Source of the DNA: Bettongia penicillata ogilbyi
Lineage: Eukaryota > Chordata > Mammalia > Diprotodontia > Potoroidae
DNA length: 64,000 bases
Assembly: GCA_023548195.1 (NCBI GenBank)
Contig: JAJHZJ010000756.1
Location: 868,001 to 932,000 of the forward strand
Direction of reading: 5' to 3'
How positions within the stretch are numbered: position 1 is the stretch's first letter; each line of letters starts with the position of its first letter. The position numbers and the translations under genes were made by a program. The notes beneath the pieces are model-generated. The model saw only the letters and a program-made list of their open reading frames with translations. It was not told where the DNA came from and did not search any database. Positions 1-13,200 of the stretch are shown piece after piece.

Positions 1-164
1 ATATAGTATTTGTGAAGTTTAGAAGATTTGCCAACCACCATTTAAAAATTAGCTTTTAAAATTGTGTTGGTTCTGTCACAAGCTCAGAGGAATACAGCCA
101 TGGTAAGTTGGTCAATGACTACAAATCTTACATTATAACTTAAGCCTAAAATTCTGGGGAAGTC

Positions 165-305
165 AATAATGGTTTTGAATGATAGTCATTTACATATTCT
201 AAGAGGAGTAAACTAAGATTCAGGTTAGGTGATTTGCTGAAGGCCACAAAGCTTGTAAATAGTAGAGCTAGTTCTTGAACTCCATGTTGTTACCCAAATC
301 CAGGG
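165..305 (-). repeat. MIR-like SINE remnant
   Basis: The reverse MIR core pattern is visible: AGGTTAGGTGATTTGCTGAA, GGCCACAAAGC, TAGTAGAGCTAG and TTGAACTC. It is degraded. Confidence 0.6.
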
Positions 306-1834
306 TGCCATTCTGCCGTGTTGCCTCAAATGTGTGTAACTTCTCTAAGTTTTGGGCTAGAACTTCAGCTTTCTACTCCAAAACTAAAAGCTACCTTAAG
401 CATAGAGCTTTCGTATCTGGTTTTTCATTAACAGTCCCAGCATTGCCCAAAGGAGAAGAACTTTTCAAAGATCATTGGATGCAGATACAAACCCTCAATG
501 GGATGACTTCAGTAGGTGCAGCCCCATTTCAACTGCAACACCTTTTGGGAACTAAAAGAAATCAGAATATGATACATCCAAAAGCCAAAGGGGCTAGAGA
601 CTAGAACAAAATAATGGAGAAAAAAGATACTAACCTAGAGTGGGAGATTAGGATATTTTCTGGAATTGTTATGTTAGTGTGGCAGTAATTTGAAAGAGCA
701 TTAATGGAGCACTCTCGCTAGAAAAACCTTGTTCCACCCTACTGAACCTTTCTCTATGTGATTTACAAGTTATTATCTTTTTAAACAAAACATTTAAATG
801 ATAACATATATTACTACTTAAGCATTTATTCAGCAACACTTTTTATCCAAAAGCCAAGCTTTTAAAAAACAATCCACAAATTTCTTTTATGGCTAAAAGG
901 GAGTTCTAATCTGTTCAACAAAAAGAAAACACTAAAAAAAAAGTTTTTGAATTGAAATCAGACCAATGATATCCTGTCAAAAGTGTTGCATTGATTTTTT
1001 TCTCTCAATTTTATTGCCCATAATGACTCACTATTTATTTGCTGTGTGACCTGAAGCAAATTGTTTTCTCTAAACCAGTTTACCAAGCTGTAAAATGAAG
1101 TGGTTAGATTAGTTGACCCTAAAGGTCCCTTTTAAAAATCAAGTAATTTTGTTTTTAAAATTAGATTGCAAAGCTAATAAATATTCAAGATTATTATAGT
1201 GTATACCTCTTACAAAAAGCAGATTACAGAAGGGAATTTTCACATTTTTTATGATTTGTACAGCTTGTGTTTCCAAAGACTGAGATAAATTAAAAATTGT
1301 GTTAATAAAAATTAGTCATGTCTTCATAAGTAAATTGCAGAGCGCATTTTCCTCACCTTGTACTCGATAAAATCATAGGTCTGTATCAAAACTGAACAAA
1401 AACATGTTGCTATTGAATGCATATAAAGTTCTTACGTGTATTAAAAGTTCAGCAGTCCTTATTTGAACACATACTTTAAGTGTTATTTTATTTTTCATTT
1501 TATTCATGCATTTTCCTTTTCAACAGTCTCAACATTGACATTACCCAGTTATCCTTAGTAAAATTTACACCTCTTAAATTCGTTTGATTTGCTATAGATA
1601 ATATCCCCAAACAGTCCACTCTTAGTTATTTGGCACAGTAGCAGAGTATAATAACCCAAGTGAAAACATACTCTTAAATCATGAAGTAAAATTTCATCCT
1701 CACCTTGTTAGAATTGTGCTTGTAGTTGGCAGCCTCTGCTAGTCAGATCATTTCTGACTAGCCAGCTATTACCCGATACTTTCCCCAACTACTAAGACAG
1801 AGATACTAAGAAATAGTCACTAGAGCAAGAGCAT

Positions 1835-1985
1835 TTTAAGGCTTACAAAGTGTTTTCCTCACACCAAACATCATGAGGCAGGTATTACTATCCCCATTTT
1901 ACAGATGAGGAAATGGAACCAAAAAGACTTGTTCACGGTCACTCTGAATAAGTGGTAGAATCAGAACTTGTATTCCCTAACCCAC
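1835..1985 (-). repeat. MIR-family SINE
   Basis: Contains TTACAAAGTGTTTTCCTCAC, CCATTTTACAGATGAGGAAA and a degraded GGTCAC...AGTGGTAGAATCAGAAC box, the reverse MIR pattern. Confidence 0.75.
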
Positions 1986-2735
1986 CCCACGTCCCCTTTT
2001 TCATCCATAAAATTTTATGAGACTGATGTCATTTTATACTCTGAAACAAAGATAGCAAAAGGGCTGAATGGCTAGTTAGGTTAGAAAGGAAAGAATGTGA
2101 GATCAGATTCAGCAGGATCATGGCACAGCCAACTTAGCTTTTGTTGTGATCATAATACCTAGAGAAGATGTGTATACTTTTGACAATTTAAAGTTTCTTC
2201 CCCTTACTATTTCTGGAGTTGCCACACTTAATTGCTCTGACCTCTACCCCTTCCTTTCGGATGCCTGATGTAATTTGTAAAGAGAAAATGGTGGGAATGT
2301 GTTGGGAACTTGGGAAAGATGAGAAGAGACTCCTTAGGCATCATATAGATATTTTTATCTTGATGCCACTCTAGAAATAACACACCAAAGAGATACCTGG
2401 TTAGATGTCAGTGCAGACTCTAAAGGGCTCGATAGATCAGATAGATCATGGTTATTTGTTATCTGCATGGTTCACTCACAGGTAAATGAGAGCTGACAGA
2501 GTATGTCTGATCTGGATGTTTTCAAAGTCCTCTTTTTAGTTTTTAAAATTGTATTCCTATTTCTTTCCCTGTCCTATCTCCACTTCAGCTAAGGAATACA
2601 CTTATATATACTAGGACAGCAATAAAAACATTATGACATAAAACATATTGCCTACTCTCTAACTGCCATCTTACAGGATGTTCCTTTTAAATGAAATCTG
2701 TGTATTATTTGTTTTAGTGGGGCTGTTTGGAAGTT

Positions 2736-3006
2736 CTGAATAAAGTTATTTGAAAATGTTTTTTTCCCTCACATAGTTTCTATGTTACAGAGTCCCAGAT
2801 CATAATTACAAGAAGCCAGCTTCTCACAAGAACCCTAGGGCCCTGCTTCTGGAACTTCATGGGCTATTTGATTGATGCTCTGAATAAAATTATTTCAAAA
2901 TGTTTTTTCCCTCACACATAGATTCGATGTTACAGAGTCCCAGACCCTAATTATAACATCCCAGCTTCTCACAGGAACTGTGGGGCCCTGGTTCTGGAAC
3001 TTTACG
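2736..3006. repeat. tandem duplication, two copies with a 144-base period
   Basis: Copy 1 starts at 2736 (CTGAATAAAGTTATTTGAAA) and copy 2 at 2880 (CTGAATAAAATTATTTCAAA). Both continue through TGTTACAGAGTCCCAGA, CCAGCTTCTCACA and GGGCCCTG.TTCTGGAACTT. Copies differ by scattered substitutions and small indels. Confidence 0.85.
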
Positions 3007-4934
3007 GTAAACTGCTAGTATTAATGCGTCCGATGGAGAATGGCATGGACTCTGCAAAAGACAGCCCCTTTGTCATGCACAGAATGACCCTTCAAATCAA
3101 AGTCTCAAACAGATTGGCTCTTCAAAAAAGAAAAAAAGTCTGAATGCTTAATAATAGGGCAATAAAAACCCATCCTATTGGAAAGATTTTTAAAATCATC
3201 CTTTTGGTGATTACTTGAATATAAAATTATTATTTTTCACTAGTAAAATGATGAGGCAAAAGCATTTGTGGTTGACAAAAATCTTTGTTTAAATGTTTGT
3301 TGTTTTTGGTGTATCTTTAATACTATTTTAAACAAAACCTTTCCACCATTAAATAGAATCATTTGGGTGTTTGTTTTGGGAGATTGGAAAATTGCCAGTA
3401 GGATATGACTCAGATAAGTAATTCAGAGAAGATTCTTTTTTCCTCCCAATCTCCTATAACCTTTCCCATATGAAGCCTATCCAAAGAAGTTTGTTTTCAG
3501 TACTTAATTAAAATGGAAAAGTTATCTTTATTGTCCAGCTTTCTTTCACTGGCTGTTCACCGCATTCCAGTGCAGTTTTCTTCTTTGTCCTTTTCGCTGA
3601 AGAAATTGTAGTGATATTTTTCCTCTTTAACAAGTGCTTTAAACAAAATTGAGTAGTATCAGTCTTTTGGATGATTTTAGTTGTCCTATAAGCATTCTCC
3701 TTTTGAGGGATTTTTTTTTTAAAGAGACCACATCTACCAGATAATGCATTGTAAGGAGTCAATATGTCCTGCAGCTCAGAACTGACAGTAGCCTGAGATT
3801 TTAAAAATATATGTTTGTTAGGAAGATTCATTTTTCAGAGTGCAAGTACCTTAATCTTCATCCTTTTTTTTTTTTTTTTTTTTTACCTTGGGAATAGCAA
3901 TGCTTCATTTCCATAGTTTAACAGTGGGAACAGTGTTCTGAATGAAATCTGATAGCTGACTTTACCATAGCTAGGTGAGTCATTTGGCTTTCTGAGGGGG
4001 CTTCCATTAGTTTTCCCACAATAACTACAGTGGAACTGGAAGTGTAAAGTTTTCAGTATTGTTTCCGCAGTAGAAACAGTGATGTCTCATGTCATTTGAA
4101 AGTTGTTAAGTCTAGTTTTAAATAGCAATAGTATGGACTTTGGGCTAGAAAATTACTAAGTCATCATCATCCTTTCTTAATCTAAATGTATTAATCAGTA
4201 GTCCTTGGAGAACAGCTAACCACATGCAGTTTGAGAGCACTGAGTTCCTTTTGCACTTTTCTATCTAGGTTGCCTATGATCATTCCAGTCTAAATGATAG
4301 TTTCTCTTTCTCTTGGTAGTTTCTCCTCTTAACCTTTGGCTTAAACCTTGCACATCTTTCCGAGGGAAAAGAAGTAGAATTATTTTTAGTTCCTAAATTT
4401 TTTTATTTTCTCTATCACTTCTCTTAGTGAGTAGATAATGAAGGAATGATTAATGAAACACAAATGGAGTACTTTTTCCTTTTCAAAGATGACAGTATGT
4501 ACTTTACATTTATGGAGTACTATCTATTGAAATGTTTTTGGTAACAAATGCTTTTTAATATTACAAAATACCATTTTAAAATAGTTTCTGTTTTTTTCTA
4601 ATGATTGCTTCCTATATTTGAATGGTTGCTCACTTAAAAAAAACTTATTATTTAAACTTATGCTGGTATCATCATTATGTGAAGAGAAATTTTGAAATTT
4701 ACCTCAAACGCTCATATTTAGCAGCACTCAGAAATAACTTCTGGGGAAGTGCTTTGGTATTTAAAATCTGTTTGGCCAAATACTCATGTGTGGTTGATAC
4801 TATTGGAAATCATTCAGCATACCTTAAAGATTTTTCTGGATAGGACATTCAAGTTGAAATTCTATACTCATGTATGTATCATCCAGTCAGTCATATGATT
4901 ATCAACTATTATTCTGAAGGGTTTTTTTGTTAGT

Positions 4935-5160
4935 CATTTTTCATTTGTACCTGACTCCATTTGGAGTTTTCTTAGCAAAAATACTGGAGTGATTCGCCAT
5001 TTCTTTCTCCACCTCATTTTCACAGGTGAGGAAACTGAGGCAAACAAAGGGTCACATAGCTAGTAAGTCTCTGAGGCGAGATTTGAACTCAGGAAGATGA
5101 GTTTTCCCTATTTAGGGTCGGGCACTCTTACCTACTCCATTGCTTAGCCACCCCCACAGC
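4935..5160 (-). repeat. tRNA-derived SINE (marsupial type)
   Basis: Reverse copy of the SINE also seen at 6095, 40432, 51828, 52735 and 61550. Diagnostic parts are CTCATTTTCACAGGTGAGGA, GTCACATAGCTAGTAAG, GAGATTTGAACTCAGGAAGA and CTTAGCCACC. Confidence 0.75.
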
Positions 5161-5469
5161 CCCGTTCTGAAGTTTTACCATGCCCAATTTTAACTCCATG
5201 GCTTTTGTAAAAACAAAGTATATCAAAGATGAGAAGCAAACATAAAGAGGTAATTTGTAGGTTTCATCCTCTATCTGTTAATAAGGATAACATTGCTATT
5301 TCCAGGTGTTTTGTTACTTTTCCTAGTCCTTCAGAAATTTTTACTAACAATTATTGATAAATCAGTCATTTGATTTGCTAGTGCAGTTAATAGTCAAGAC
5401 AGCATTTTCAAATGGACAAACTTGCTTACCTTTAGAAATCAGGCTGGCAGTTTGCATCTTTCTTTTTGT

Positions 5470-5585
5470 CAGTCAGCATGCATTTATTAAGCACTTACTT
5501 TGTGCTGAGCACTTTCGCTAAGAACCAAGAATATAAAGAAAGGCAAAAAGCAGTTCCTTCCCTTAAGGAGCTTACAGTCTACTAA
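5470..5585 (+). repeat. ancient interspersed repeat, family not assigned
   Basis: Starts GCATTTATTAAGCACTTACT and includes AAGAAAGGCAAAAAGCAGT and AGGAGCTTACAGTCTA. The same unit recurs at 18165, 26095 and 26285. Confidence 0.6.
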
Positions 5586-5734
5586 GTGTCCTTTGTAATG
5601 TGAGCTGTTCTTTAAGGCTGATCACTTACCCAAATTATAGTACATCTGCATTTGTCACTTTAAATACTTTTAAATAAGCATACAATATGTGTATACCTGT
5701 TCATACATGCATATGTCTCATATACATATAGGTA

Positions 5735-5935
5735 GTATAGTGTCTAGTGCTCAGGACTTAAGAGTCTGGAAGACCTGAGTTCTCGTCCTGGCTCAGACAC
5801 TTATGTGTGATTCTGGGCAAATCACTTAACCTCTTTGCTTCAGTTTCCACATCTATAAAATGGGGATAATAGTAACATTTATTTTAGTGGGTTCTTGTGT
5901 TAATAAGATGAGTATAATATAATAGAACCTTAAAG
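5735..5935 (+). repeat. MIR-like SINE
   Basis: Forward pattern: CTGGAAGACCTGAGTTC, GGGCAAATCACTTAACCTCT and CTATAAAATGGGGATAATAG. A degraded tail follows. Confidence 0.7.
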
Positions 5936-6094
5936 CACTGTATAAATGCTAAGCTATTATAAAATGTCTTTGAAACCCTTGTATCTTGTGTATTAGAAAA
6001 ATTAAATGACCCAATTTCTAGATTGTTTTGAGAAACATTTTTCATGAAATATGGAGCAAGAAACACGGTATAACCTGAAGACTCCTGCAAAGAA

Positions 6095-6350
6095 CTTTTT
6101 ACTAGGCAGCATAGTGGATATAGTATCGTGCCTGGAATCAGAAAGACTTCTTTATTTCAAATCTGGCCACCAACATTTAACTAGCTGTGTGACCATGAGC
6201 AAGTCACTTAAACCTATTTGACTCAGTTTCCTCATCTATAAAATGAGCTAAAGACACCAATGGCAAACCACTCTAGTATCTTTGTTGAGAAAACCTCAAA
6301 TGGGGTCACATAAGTTAGATGCAACTAAAATGACTGAACAGCAATAGCAG
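6095..6350 (+). repeat. tRNA-derived SINE (marsupial type)
   Basis: Forward copy: GCAAGTCACTTAAACC, TCAGTTTCCTCATCTATAAA, ATGGCAAACCACTCTAGTAT, TCAAATGGGGTCACATAAGT and ACTGAACAGCAA. Confidence 0.8.
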
Positions 6351-7194
6351 CATTGATAAACCACTTTGATTAGCTTGTGCCTTTGTAGTCAAGAAAATAT
6401 ATTCAAATGTAACCATACATCTGGTTAACCCCGAAACTTGTCAGTGTATTTTTATATTTTATATTTATTCCCTATTGGAAACTCATACCCATTATGTTAG
6501 TTTGTTGCCATTTCTTAACCCCAAGAATCAAAAGTTACTTTTTCACTAAAAATTAATGTTTCTCATTATTTTTCCCCACTTACAGTGGTCTGAAATCTTC
6601 CCTCAGTTGTTCTTGATGCCTATAAATTGTTAGGAGAGTCAGAGGGCCATACGGCTAGAGGGCTGTCCTTGGAGCCTGAAAACTTGGGTTCAAGTTCTAC
6701 CTGACATTTACTAGGTTAATTTACCTCCTAGTGCTCCAGGCAGTTCTCTTAAGACTATAAATTGCAAGTGAATTGTCAGTTTGCCTATAGATGGAATCTT
6801 GATGAAATCTTTCCTCTGGACCAGTCTTGTTGAATCTTTACCTTCCTTTATCCCCGTTCAGAGTACTTATTCACTGTCCTGATTTGGTACCTACCTCACG
6901 TTTGGTAGTTTTATCCACACTTTATTCCCTTAATTGATAGAAGGACATAGCTCAGCCTACCCAGTGTAAGGGACCCATTTCACTCCTCTGGAGGAAAAGT
7001 ACTCTGGTCATTTAGGAGGCTTCCTTTTTTCCTCCTATCAAGGAGGTTTGGCTTTAGGTAAGATGTAATTTCAACCTTTGGTAGGGAGAACCCCACACAA
7101 CTGTCTAATTAATACTCCTAAAGTACGTCTGTCACTGCTCACTACCTTGCTGAGGAAGCTGTAGTGGTGGGCTCTTGTCTGAAAGGTAAAATGC

Positions 7195-7585
7195 CTGCTT
7201 AAAGTCCTTCACAGTCTGTCTCACTGACTGTAACTTGTCTTTCTAGGCTGATTGAAGCCAAAGCAGCCTCTTTGCTGTGCCCTGTACGTGACATCCCCTC
7301 TTCTGGCTCAGGACCTTGTGCAGGTTCCCTGAGTCCTGCAGTGCTCTTTCTCTTCATCTCCATCTTTTGGATCCTCTAGTTCCTTCAAAGCTCAGTGCAA
7401 GTGCCACCTCCAAGAGACTTTGCCGATCCACCCACTGGCGCTCCACCCTTACCTGTCATTTAGGTTGTTTTTTTTTTTTTTTTTTAATCTGTAACTATGT
7501 AATATCCTCTTTCCCCCAATAAGAATATCAGCTTCCACACAGTGCCCAGCACATAGCAGACAGGTTCAACAATTTATTGATTTGA
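7195..7585 (+). repeat. L2 LINE 3' end fragment
   Basis: Contains L2-type text such as CAAAGCTCAGTGCAAGTGCC, CACCTCCAAGAGACTTTGCC and the terminal GTGCCCAGCACATAGCAGAC. A T-run interrupts it near 7470. Confidence 0.65.
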
Positions 7586-8044
7586 AACAAAAAAAGTGCA
7601 ATATAAATGTCCTCAAACAGAAGTTGAGATCCTTTGACTTTGCTTCTTTTTTCATTGGCAACCAATAGAAAGTTTGGTTGGGTATTACCTTTTAAATATG
7701 ACTGTGACTTTACCTCTATTCAGAATAGGACAGTGAGAATTTTTAGATGAAGCTCTCTTTTATTTCTTTGCAACCTGTACAGAATTTAGACTATTCAGAG
7801 TGGAATGTCAGCTTCCCTCTAATTTCAGAATGCTTCTGAACTCGTTCATAGCCACAATCAACCTAAAATATTATACCAGATTTTTGCCCAGAAAGTTTTC
7901 CATCCAGAAATTGAAATTGTGTAAATCTAACACTGAAGGAAAGAGTACTATGGGGAGGGGGATTTTTTGTTTTGTTTTTTAGGAGAGAACTAAAGTTTTT
8001 AGGTGCTTTGCAACCTCCTTTTTTGCAGGGTATAATTTGTGAGA

Positions 8045-8200
8045 ACTAGTTTTAGTGCCTTCAAATGTTGGCACATTTCATCCTGTTATTCCCATTTTAA
8101 CAGTAAAAAAGTAGTAATGTCAGAACTTGTTTAAAGCTACCCATTGAATGATTGCCAATGCTGAAATCGAATCCAGCATGCTAAACTCCTGGTTGTTTTC
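8045..8200 (-). repeat. degraded MIR-like SINE
   Basis: Reverse MIR order is recognisable: CCCATTTTAACAGTAAAAAA, GTCAGAACTTG and CGAATCCAGCATGCTAAACT. Low identity. Confidence 0.45.
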
Positions 8201-10140
8201 TAGAGCACAGTCCCTTTCCTTTGTGACTCAAAAGAGATTAAGGTGACCTACTTCCTAATAGCAGCTCTAATGAATCACCTCAGATTTTTATTCATGAAAA
8301 AAGGGGTAGATACTGACTGTTTTATAACTGTGTCTACTCTAAATAATTTTGTTCTCTTTCACTTTCAGTGGAGTCCTTCTTAACCCTCTTTAGTTTGCAT
8401 CTTTGGGAATTAGCTCAGAAAGTCTTTGCAGTGGTAGTCAAGATTGGTGCCACATTTTTAGGAAACAGCCAATCCTAAGGATTCAGCTCTCTGGCAGAAG
8501 AGAGCAGTCAGCCTCAAGTAAGGTGCTTTAAATTAAAAATCAGGAAAAACTGGCCATTAACTCTCTGGTACACAAGTTGACACTGCTTTTCCTTCATGTT
8601 ATTAGGATATTGGTGATCTAAATGCAAAGACAACAACCTGAATGCTCTTTTAAAGATTTTATATGTGAGCATTTATAAACAGGACAATCCAGAAATTTTG
8701 TTTAGGAACTTCTCTTTGGGACTTTGTAGTGATACCATTTTGCATGTTGTATTCACTGTTTTAAAATTTAACCAGAGCATAAAGGCTATGTGGCATTCCA
8801 TCCATATTTATTTTGTAACTGTATACATTTTAACCCTTCCCCTTCCAAACGGCTGCTTCATGTCTATCCAGCAAAAAGCTGTACAGTGTGCACCCACCCT
8901 ACTGAAGACTGAGCAGTTCATCTTTGACCCCTGCTTGGTTTCCAGTCTGCTACTCAGTCTATTGACAGTCCCCTTACCAAGCCAGCTCTTCAGATCCTGG
9001 TTAGCCTAATTCAGCCCATTTTTCACTACATGCGTTTGTGTGTGTACCAGAGGTACTTTGCATCTAAAATCATTCTTCAGGCAGGAATGATTTTGAATTG
9101 AGAATTGTGGGAGAGGAGTGTTTGAACCTGAAGAGTCAGTTACTAGGAAGAGGAGTTTTAATCATTTTAATTCCACATTATAAACTTTTATAACTTTTTT
9201 GTCTTGCTGATCTTTGATGTCTACTTGTCTTGGACCTTACTTCTTTCATAGTTCCCAAGAACTGTGAGTGAGATAATAAATTTACTCTAACACACCTTTG
9301 GGAGGAAATGCATGATGGGCCTTTGCCTTCTTTTTGAATCTTTTTTTTTTTTTCCCCTCTTGTTCTTTTCGTGTAGAGTCTTAGAACTTTTTTTGGCTTT
9401 TAATTGTGCTGCCCTAGTTTTTCTGGTAAGATAATTTCTTCTTAGCTGTGAGACAATCTGCATTATCCCCAAAGGTAAATTGTTAGCAGCTTTCAAAGAA
9501 AACTTTCAAGAAGTTATACTTAGGGAGATGGTTAGCTGGAACAAATACAATAATGATGTGTGATGGATTATTTTTGTTCCTGCTTCTACTGTGGCAGACA
9601 GTTTGATTCTTTAAAAGACAACAGGTTTGTGCAAGGTCATACAGAGAGTTTTATCTTATTTATTGTATTTTAATTGAAGTTTATAATTTCTCTAACTACT
9701 TTGCTTTCTGGTATTGCAAAGTATTTCATAATTTTATTTATGGCTTGTAAGTACCTTTTTTTTTGGCAATTAACACTCAAAACTGTTCCCTTTTTTGGTG
9801 AGAAAGGTTAAACTTTGATAGGACATTTTTTGTTTGGTTGTTTTTGTTTTGTTTTGCTCCTGTTTCACACCAACGGAGTCCAAAAATCCCTTTCACAAAA
9901 GGTGAAGTTTTTATTGCTCTGTGAAATTTGTCAAATTAGATGAAAGAGTTTTTATGTGTTTTTACTTGAATTTGCCTCCACAAATGATTTGCTACCTTCT
10001 TGGTTTTCTTCCACTCCTTGCCCCAGTGTTCTGGAGGTTTTCCAGTTGTGCATGATAGAGGAGAGCGGCTAAGCTTGCAGTTGATTAACCTGAAATTATT
10101 TTGAGTAATTTTGCTTTTTTGGCTTTTTGTACCTAATTAG

Positions 10141-10225
10141 AATTGATGTGACTGAAGTGCAAATCTTCATAATAATCATGCATTTGCTGGCAGTGATTGG
10201 AGGACCTCCTTTTTGGCAATCTATG
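10141..10225 (+). CDS. CEPT1: CEPT1 coding exon a (fifth from last)
   Basis: An 85-base exon after acceptor ...CTAATTAG and before donor GTAATT. The first base completes a split Ile codon; 28 codons follow, [16 protein letters not shown] to PPFWQSM, and the exon ends on a codon boundary. It encodes one membrane segment. Confidence 0.93.
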
Positions 10226-13200
10226 GTAATTTTGTTCACATTGTATATCCCATGTAATGCATGTTATATATTTTGCTTGTGTTTTCAGATGCAGTATAAT
10301 CCAATTAAACATTAACATGTAAAGGTATTTTATCCTCTTTGTTACCAAAAAAAAAACACCTCAGTAACAGTAGGACACAGGTATTTTTCTTTAGAATATG
10401 GTGAATGTCACCTTTTTGGCAATCTGCAGAGCCTTTGGTTCAGTGCAGAGATGGCAACCATTAAGGCCGTTGAGAATCTATGACCTTTCTCAGAGCTTGT
10501 GGCTGTCTCATTTTTACAAATGAGGAAATGTACTGCGGGAGGTGCACCAGGATGCCTCAAAAGTGAGGATTGATTCAGACTTTTATTTCCTTTTCTGAAC
10601 AAATGAAATCTATTAAATTCTCCTTCAATTGTTTTAGACCACAGATAATATAGTGGGCAGTGTTTTTTCCCAGAACAGAAGTAACATTTCCTTTGAAAGC
10701 AATACCAAAGGACTTTTTTTAAAGCAGTTGTTAGGACTTTGATTTTTCCACCTTACCTGAAGTCTAGGTATCTGCCATAGCATAGCTTACCTCTTCTCAA
10801 CAAATTGCTGGCACTGTATTCCAAAGAGGTTTGGACAAAATCGCTGCTTTCTGATCACCCCCCTCCACACAAAGTTATAAATAATTTGGTGGTTATCTTA
10901 AAAGCAATTTCTTCAGCTAGAAATGATCTTTTTTTAAAAAAGTTCTGATTAAAGGCAAAATATAGGGGAAAAATTAATTCACTTAAGGAGGAGGTATGCC
11001 TCTAATACACTGCCCCAAGCACTTACTACCAGGGATGATGTAAAGGCCAGGGAAGGTAGGGAAAAGGTAACAAGACTACAACCAATATATTGTCTTCATA
11101 GATTTTATTTAAAGCCATTGTGTGCATATTGTGTGCATAGTGCCCCAAATAATGTCTTTTTAACTTGACTTTTATTACTTTAAGCCCTCAAATAGATTCC
11201 ACCACTTTGTTTTTAATTTAAAAGTAAAAACTGAGTTCTAGGAAATAATTCCTCTTAGTATCCTCATGTTATTAGTATAGTGGCCTGAATTTCTGTGCTG
11301 AGATTTTAAAGTGCATTTCACTGATATGGATCAGTGATGTCAGACTCCAGTAGAAATGGGCCACTAAACTACATACAGATCTGTGCAGGCAACATATTGA
11401 CTTAGAAATCTTAACATCATGTGTTTTATTGTATTTTTTTTTAACTTTATTAAATATTTCCCAGTTCCATTTTAGTCTGATTCTGGGGGACTTGGCAGTG
11501 GCCATGTTTGAAACCTCTGTAGATCAGTGCCCACTACAGGTTCCTAATTAACAAGAAGCTGCCACATTTGGGGCTTTTCTTTGGCAATGTGCTTTCATTA
11601 TCAAATAATAGTAAAAATGTTCCTTCAGAGCTTGACCCTATGCTAATTCAGGATAAAAAAGTGATGGCAGTATAGACATTTATATATGATGGAATTGGAG
11701 CGTAGAACTCAGGGATATAATAATTTTCTTACAGGTTTTGATAGTTGACTACAACTGATAAATGGCTTTGCTGCCTCAGAGTCAAAGAAATATTTGAGGA
11801 GTACAAAAACATGTGATATTTTCTAAATCCCTGTGAAATAAGAGTTGTTTGAAGTGGTTCCTTTTACTGTAGTATTGAAGAAAGTAGATTTACAGTAAAA
11901 AGAGAGGAGCCTAATGCTTTAAACACAGGAAATCTATACTTAAGATCTTTGCCCAGGCAAGCAGTTCATTGCATAATGAGCTGCTTTGAAAGGATTAGCT
12001 GTTTTTTTGTTTTGTTCTGTTTTTAAAAATATATATGTATATATGCCCTTCTGAATTTGAGAAGACTCAGTTTCTGACTCCTTTTTTCTTTTTGGGGTTA
12101 GAGGTGAATTTTCACCAAGATTAATAGAATGGCTACAATGTCTTATATTGTGGGGTTTTATTTTTCAAACGTAAGAAATTATTTCTCTTGCCCAGCTGTG
12201 TTTTTATCAGTTGAAAAGTCATAGACCAAAAGAAGACCACAGAAAGGGTTTGAATTTTCTTTCTTTCACTAAAGTTCTACTCCAGTGCCACTGGTGATCC
12301 TGAGAATTCTTAATGGTCATTCCAATGCATGCTAGATCTAATAGGCCCAGTCAAGCTGTAAAGAATTTTAATATGAGTCAGGGGATAAAAAAAATTTCTC
12401 TCTTACCAGAGGATCGGCTGTTCTGCAGATTGGCCTGAGACAGTGAATTTTTCAATCACTGCAATTCTTGAAAACCATCACAAAGTTGTAAAGGAGTTGC
12501 CATAAATGCCTTGGTGGAGGGACCCTCCCACAACTGAGGAAACTGTGATCCTTACAGTATGGAAGAAAGATTTCTTTATTATTACTGAAAAAGCATATTT
12601 TATTAACAGTTCTCAGAACTATCTTCAGACACTCCAGTTTGATGAGAAACATAGTCAAGGCCTTAATAAGTCTGTATAGAACTGCAATCATGATTCCTCA
12701 ATTGGATTTCTGATCCATTTCCCTTTTTAAGTCAAATTGCTGCTTTAATTTATAATAACATTTACATAACATTTTAAGGTTTCCAAAGTGCTTTCTTCAC
12801 ATTAAACTCTTTGGTTCTTGAACATGTCTTAGAAATCTTTGTGTGTAGGTGAATATTTCTATGGGTGAAATTCCATTAGCAGTAAGATTAGCCTCAAGTT
12901 GTAGAGCCTAGTATGCCTGAAATTTCATTGATTGTATTGATGAAATATTAAGCTAGTTTTAGAAATACTCTTACTGTTTAAGCAATTTGAACGTAATACT
13001 AGTTATCATTCATCACATAACAAGACCTGGTGCTGCCTTAAAATATATAATTCCCAAATTCTTTGGAAGAGAGTTGGTGGCTATTTATACTTGAATTTAT
13101 TAAACAAGTAGAGCTTTTGAGCTTCTACAGTACATCATTGAAAAAAATTTAGCAAATCAATTTTCCTATTCAGAGACACAAGACCAGTTGAAATCTAGAA

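Larger units (their letters stand above)
1..10140 (+). other. CEPT1 intron (3' part); no exon recognised
   Basis: AT-rich sequence ending in the acceptor of the first visible CEPT1 exon. It contains scattered MIR/SINE remnants (165-300, 1025-1135, 1835-1985, 4935-5160, 5735-5935, 6095-6350, 6650-6790, 8045-8200). It also has a 144-base tandem duplication (2736-3006), an A/T run near 3862-3885, an L2 end (7195-7585) and unique sequence. I found none of the earlier CEPT1 exons. Confidence 0.7.

Noticed and set aside
275..604. 109-codon plus-strand open frame
   Set aside because: Its start lies in a MIR-like remnant and the translation resembles no protein.
7316..7522. 68-codon frame near a possible acceptor (CTTTCTAG) at 7245
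   Set aside because: The sequence is an L2 3' fragment and does not match any CEPT1 residues.
8665..9009. 114-codon plus-strand open frame in the CEPT1 intron
   Set aside because: No family resemblance and no splice context that joins the CEPT1 frame; length is within chance for 64 kb in six frames.
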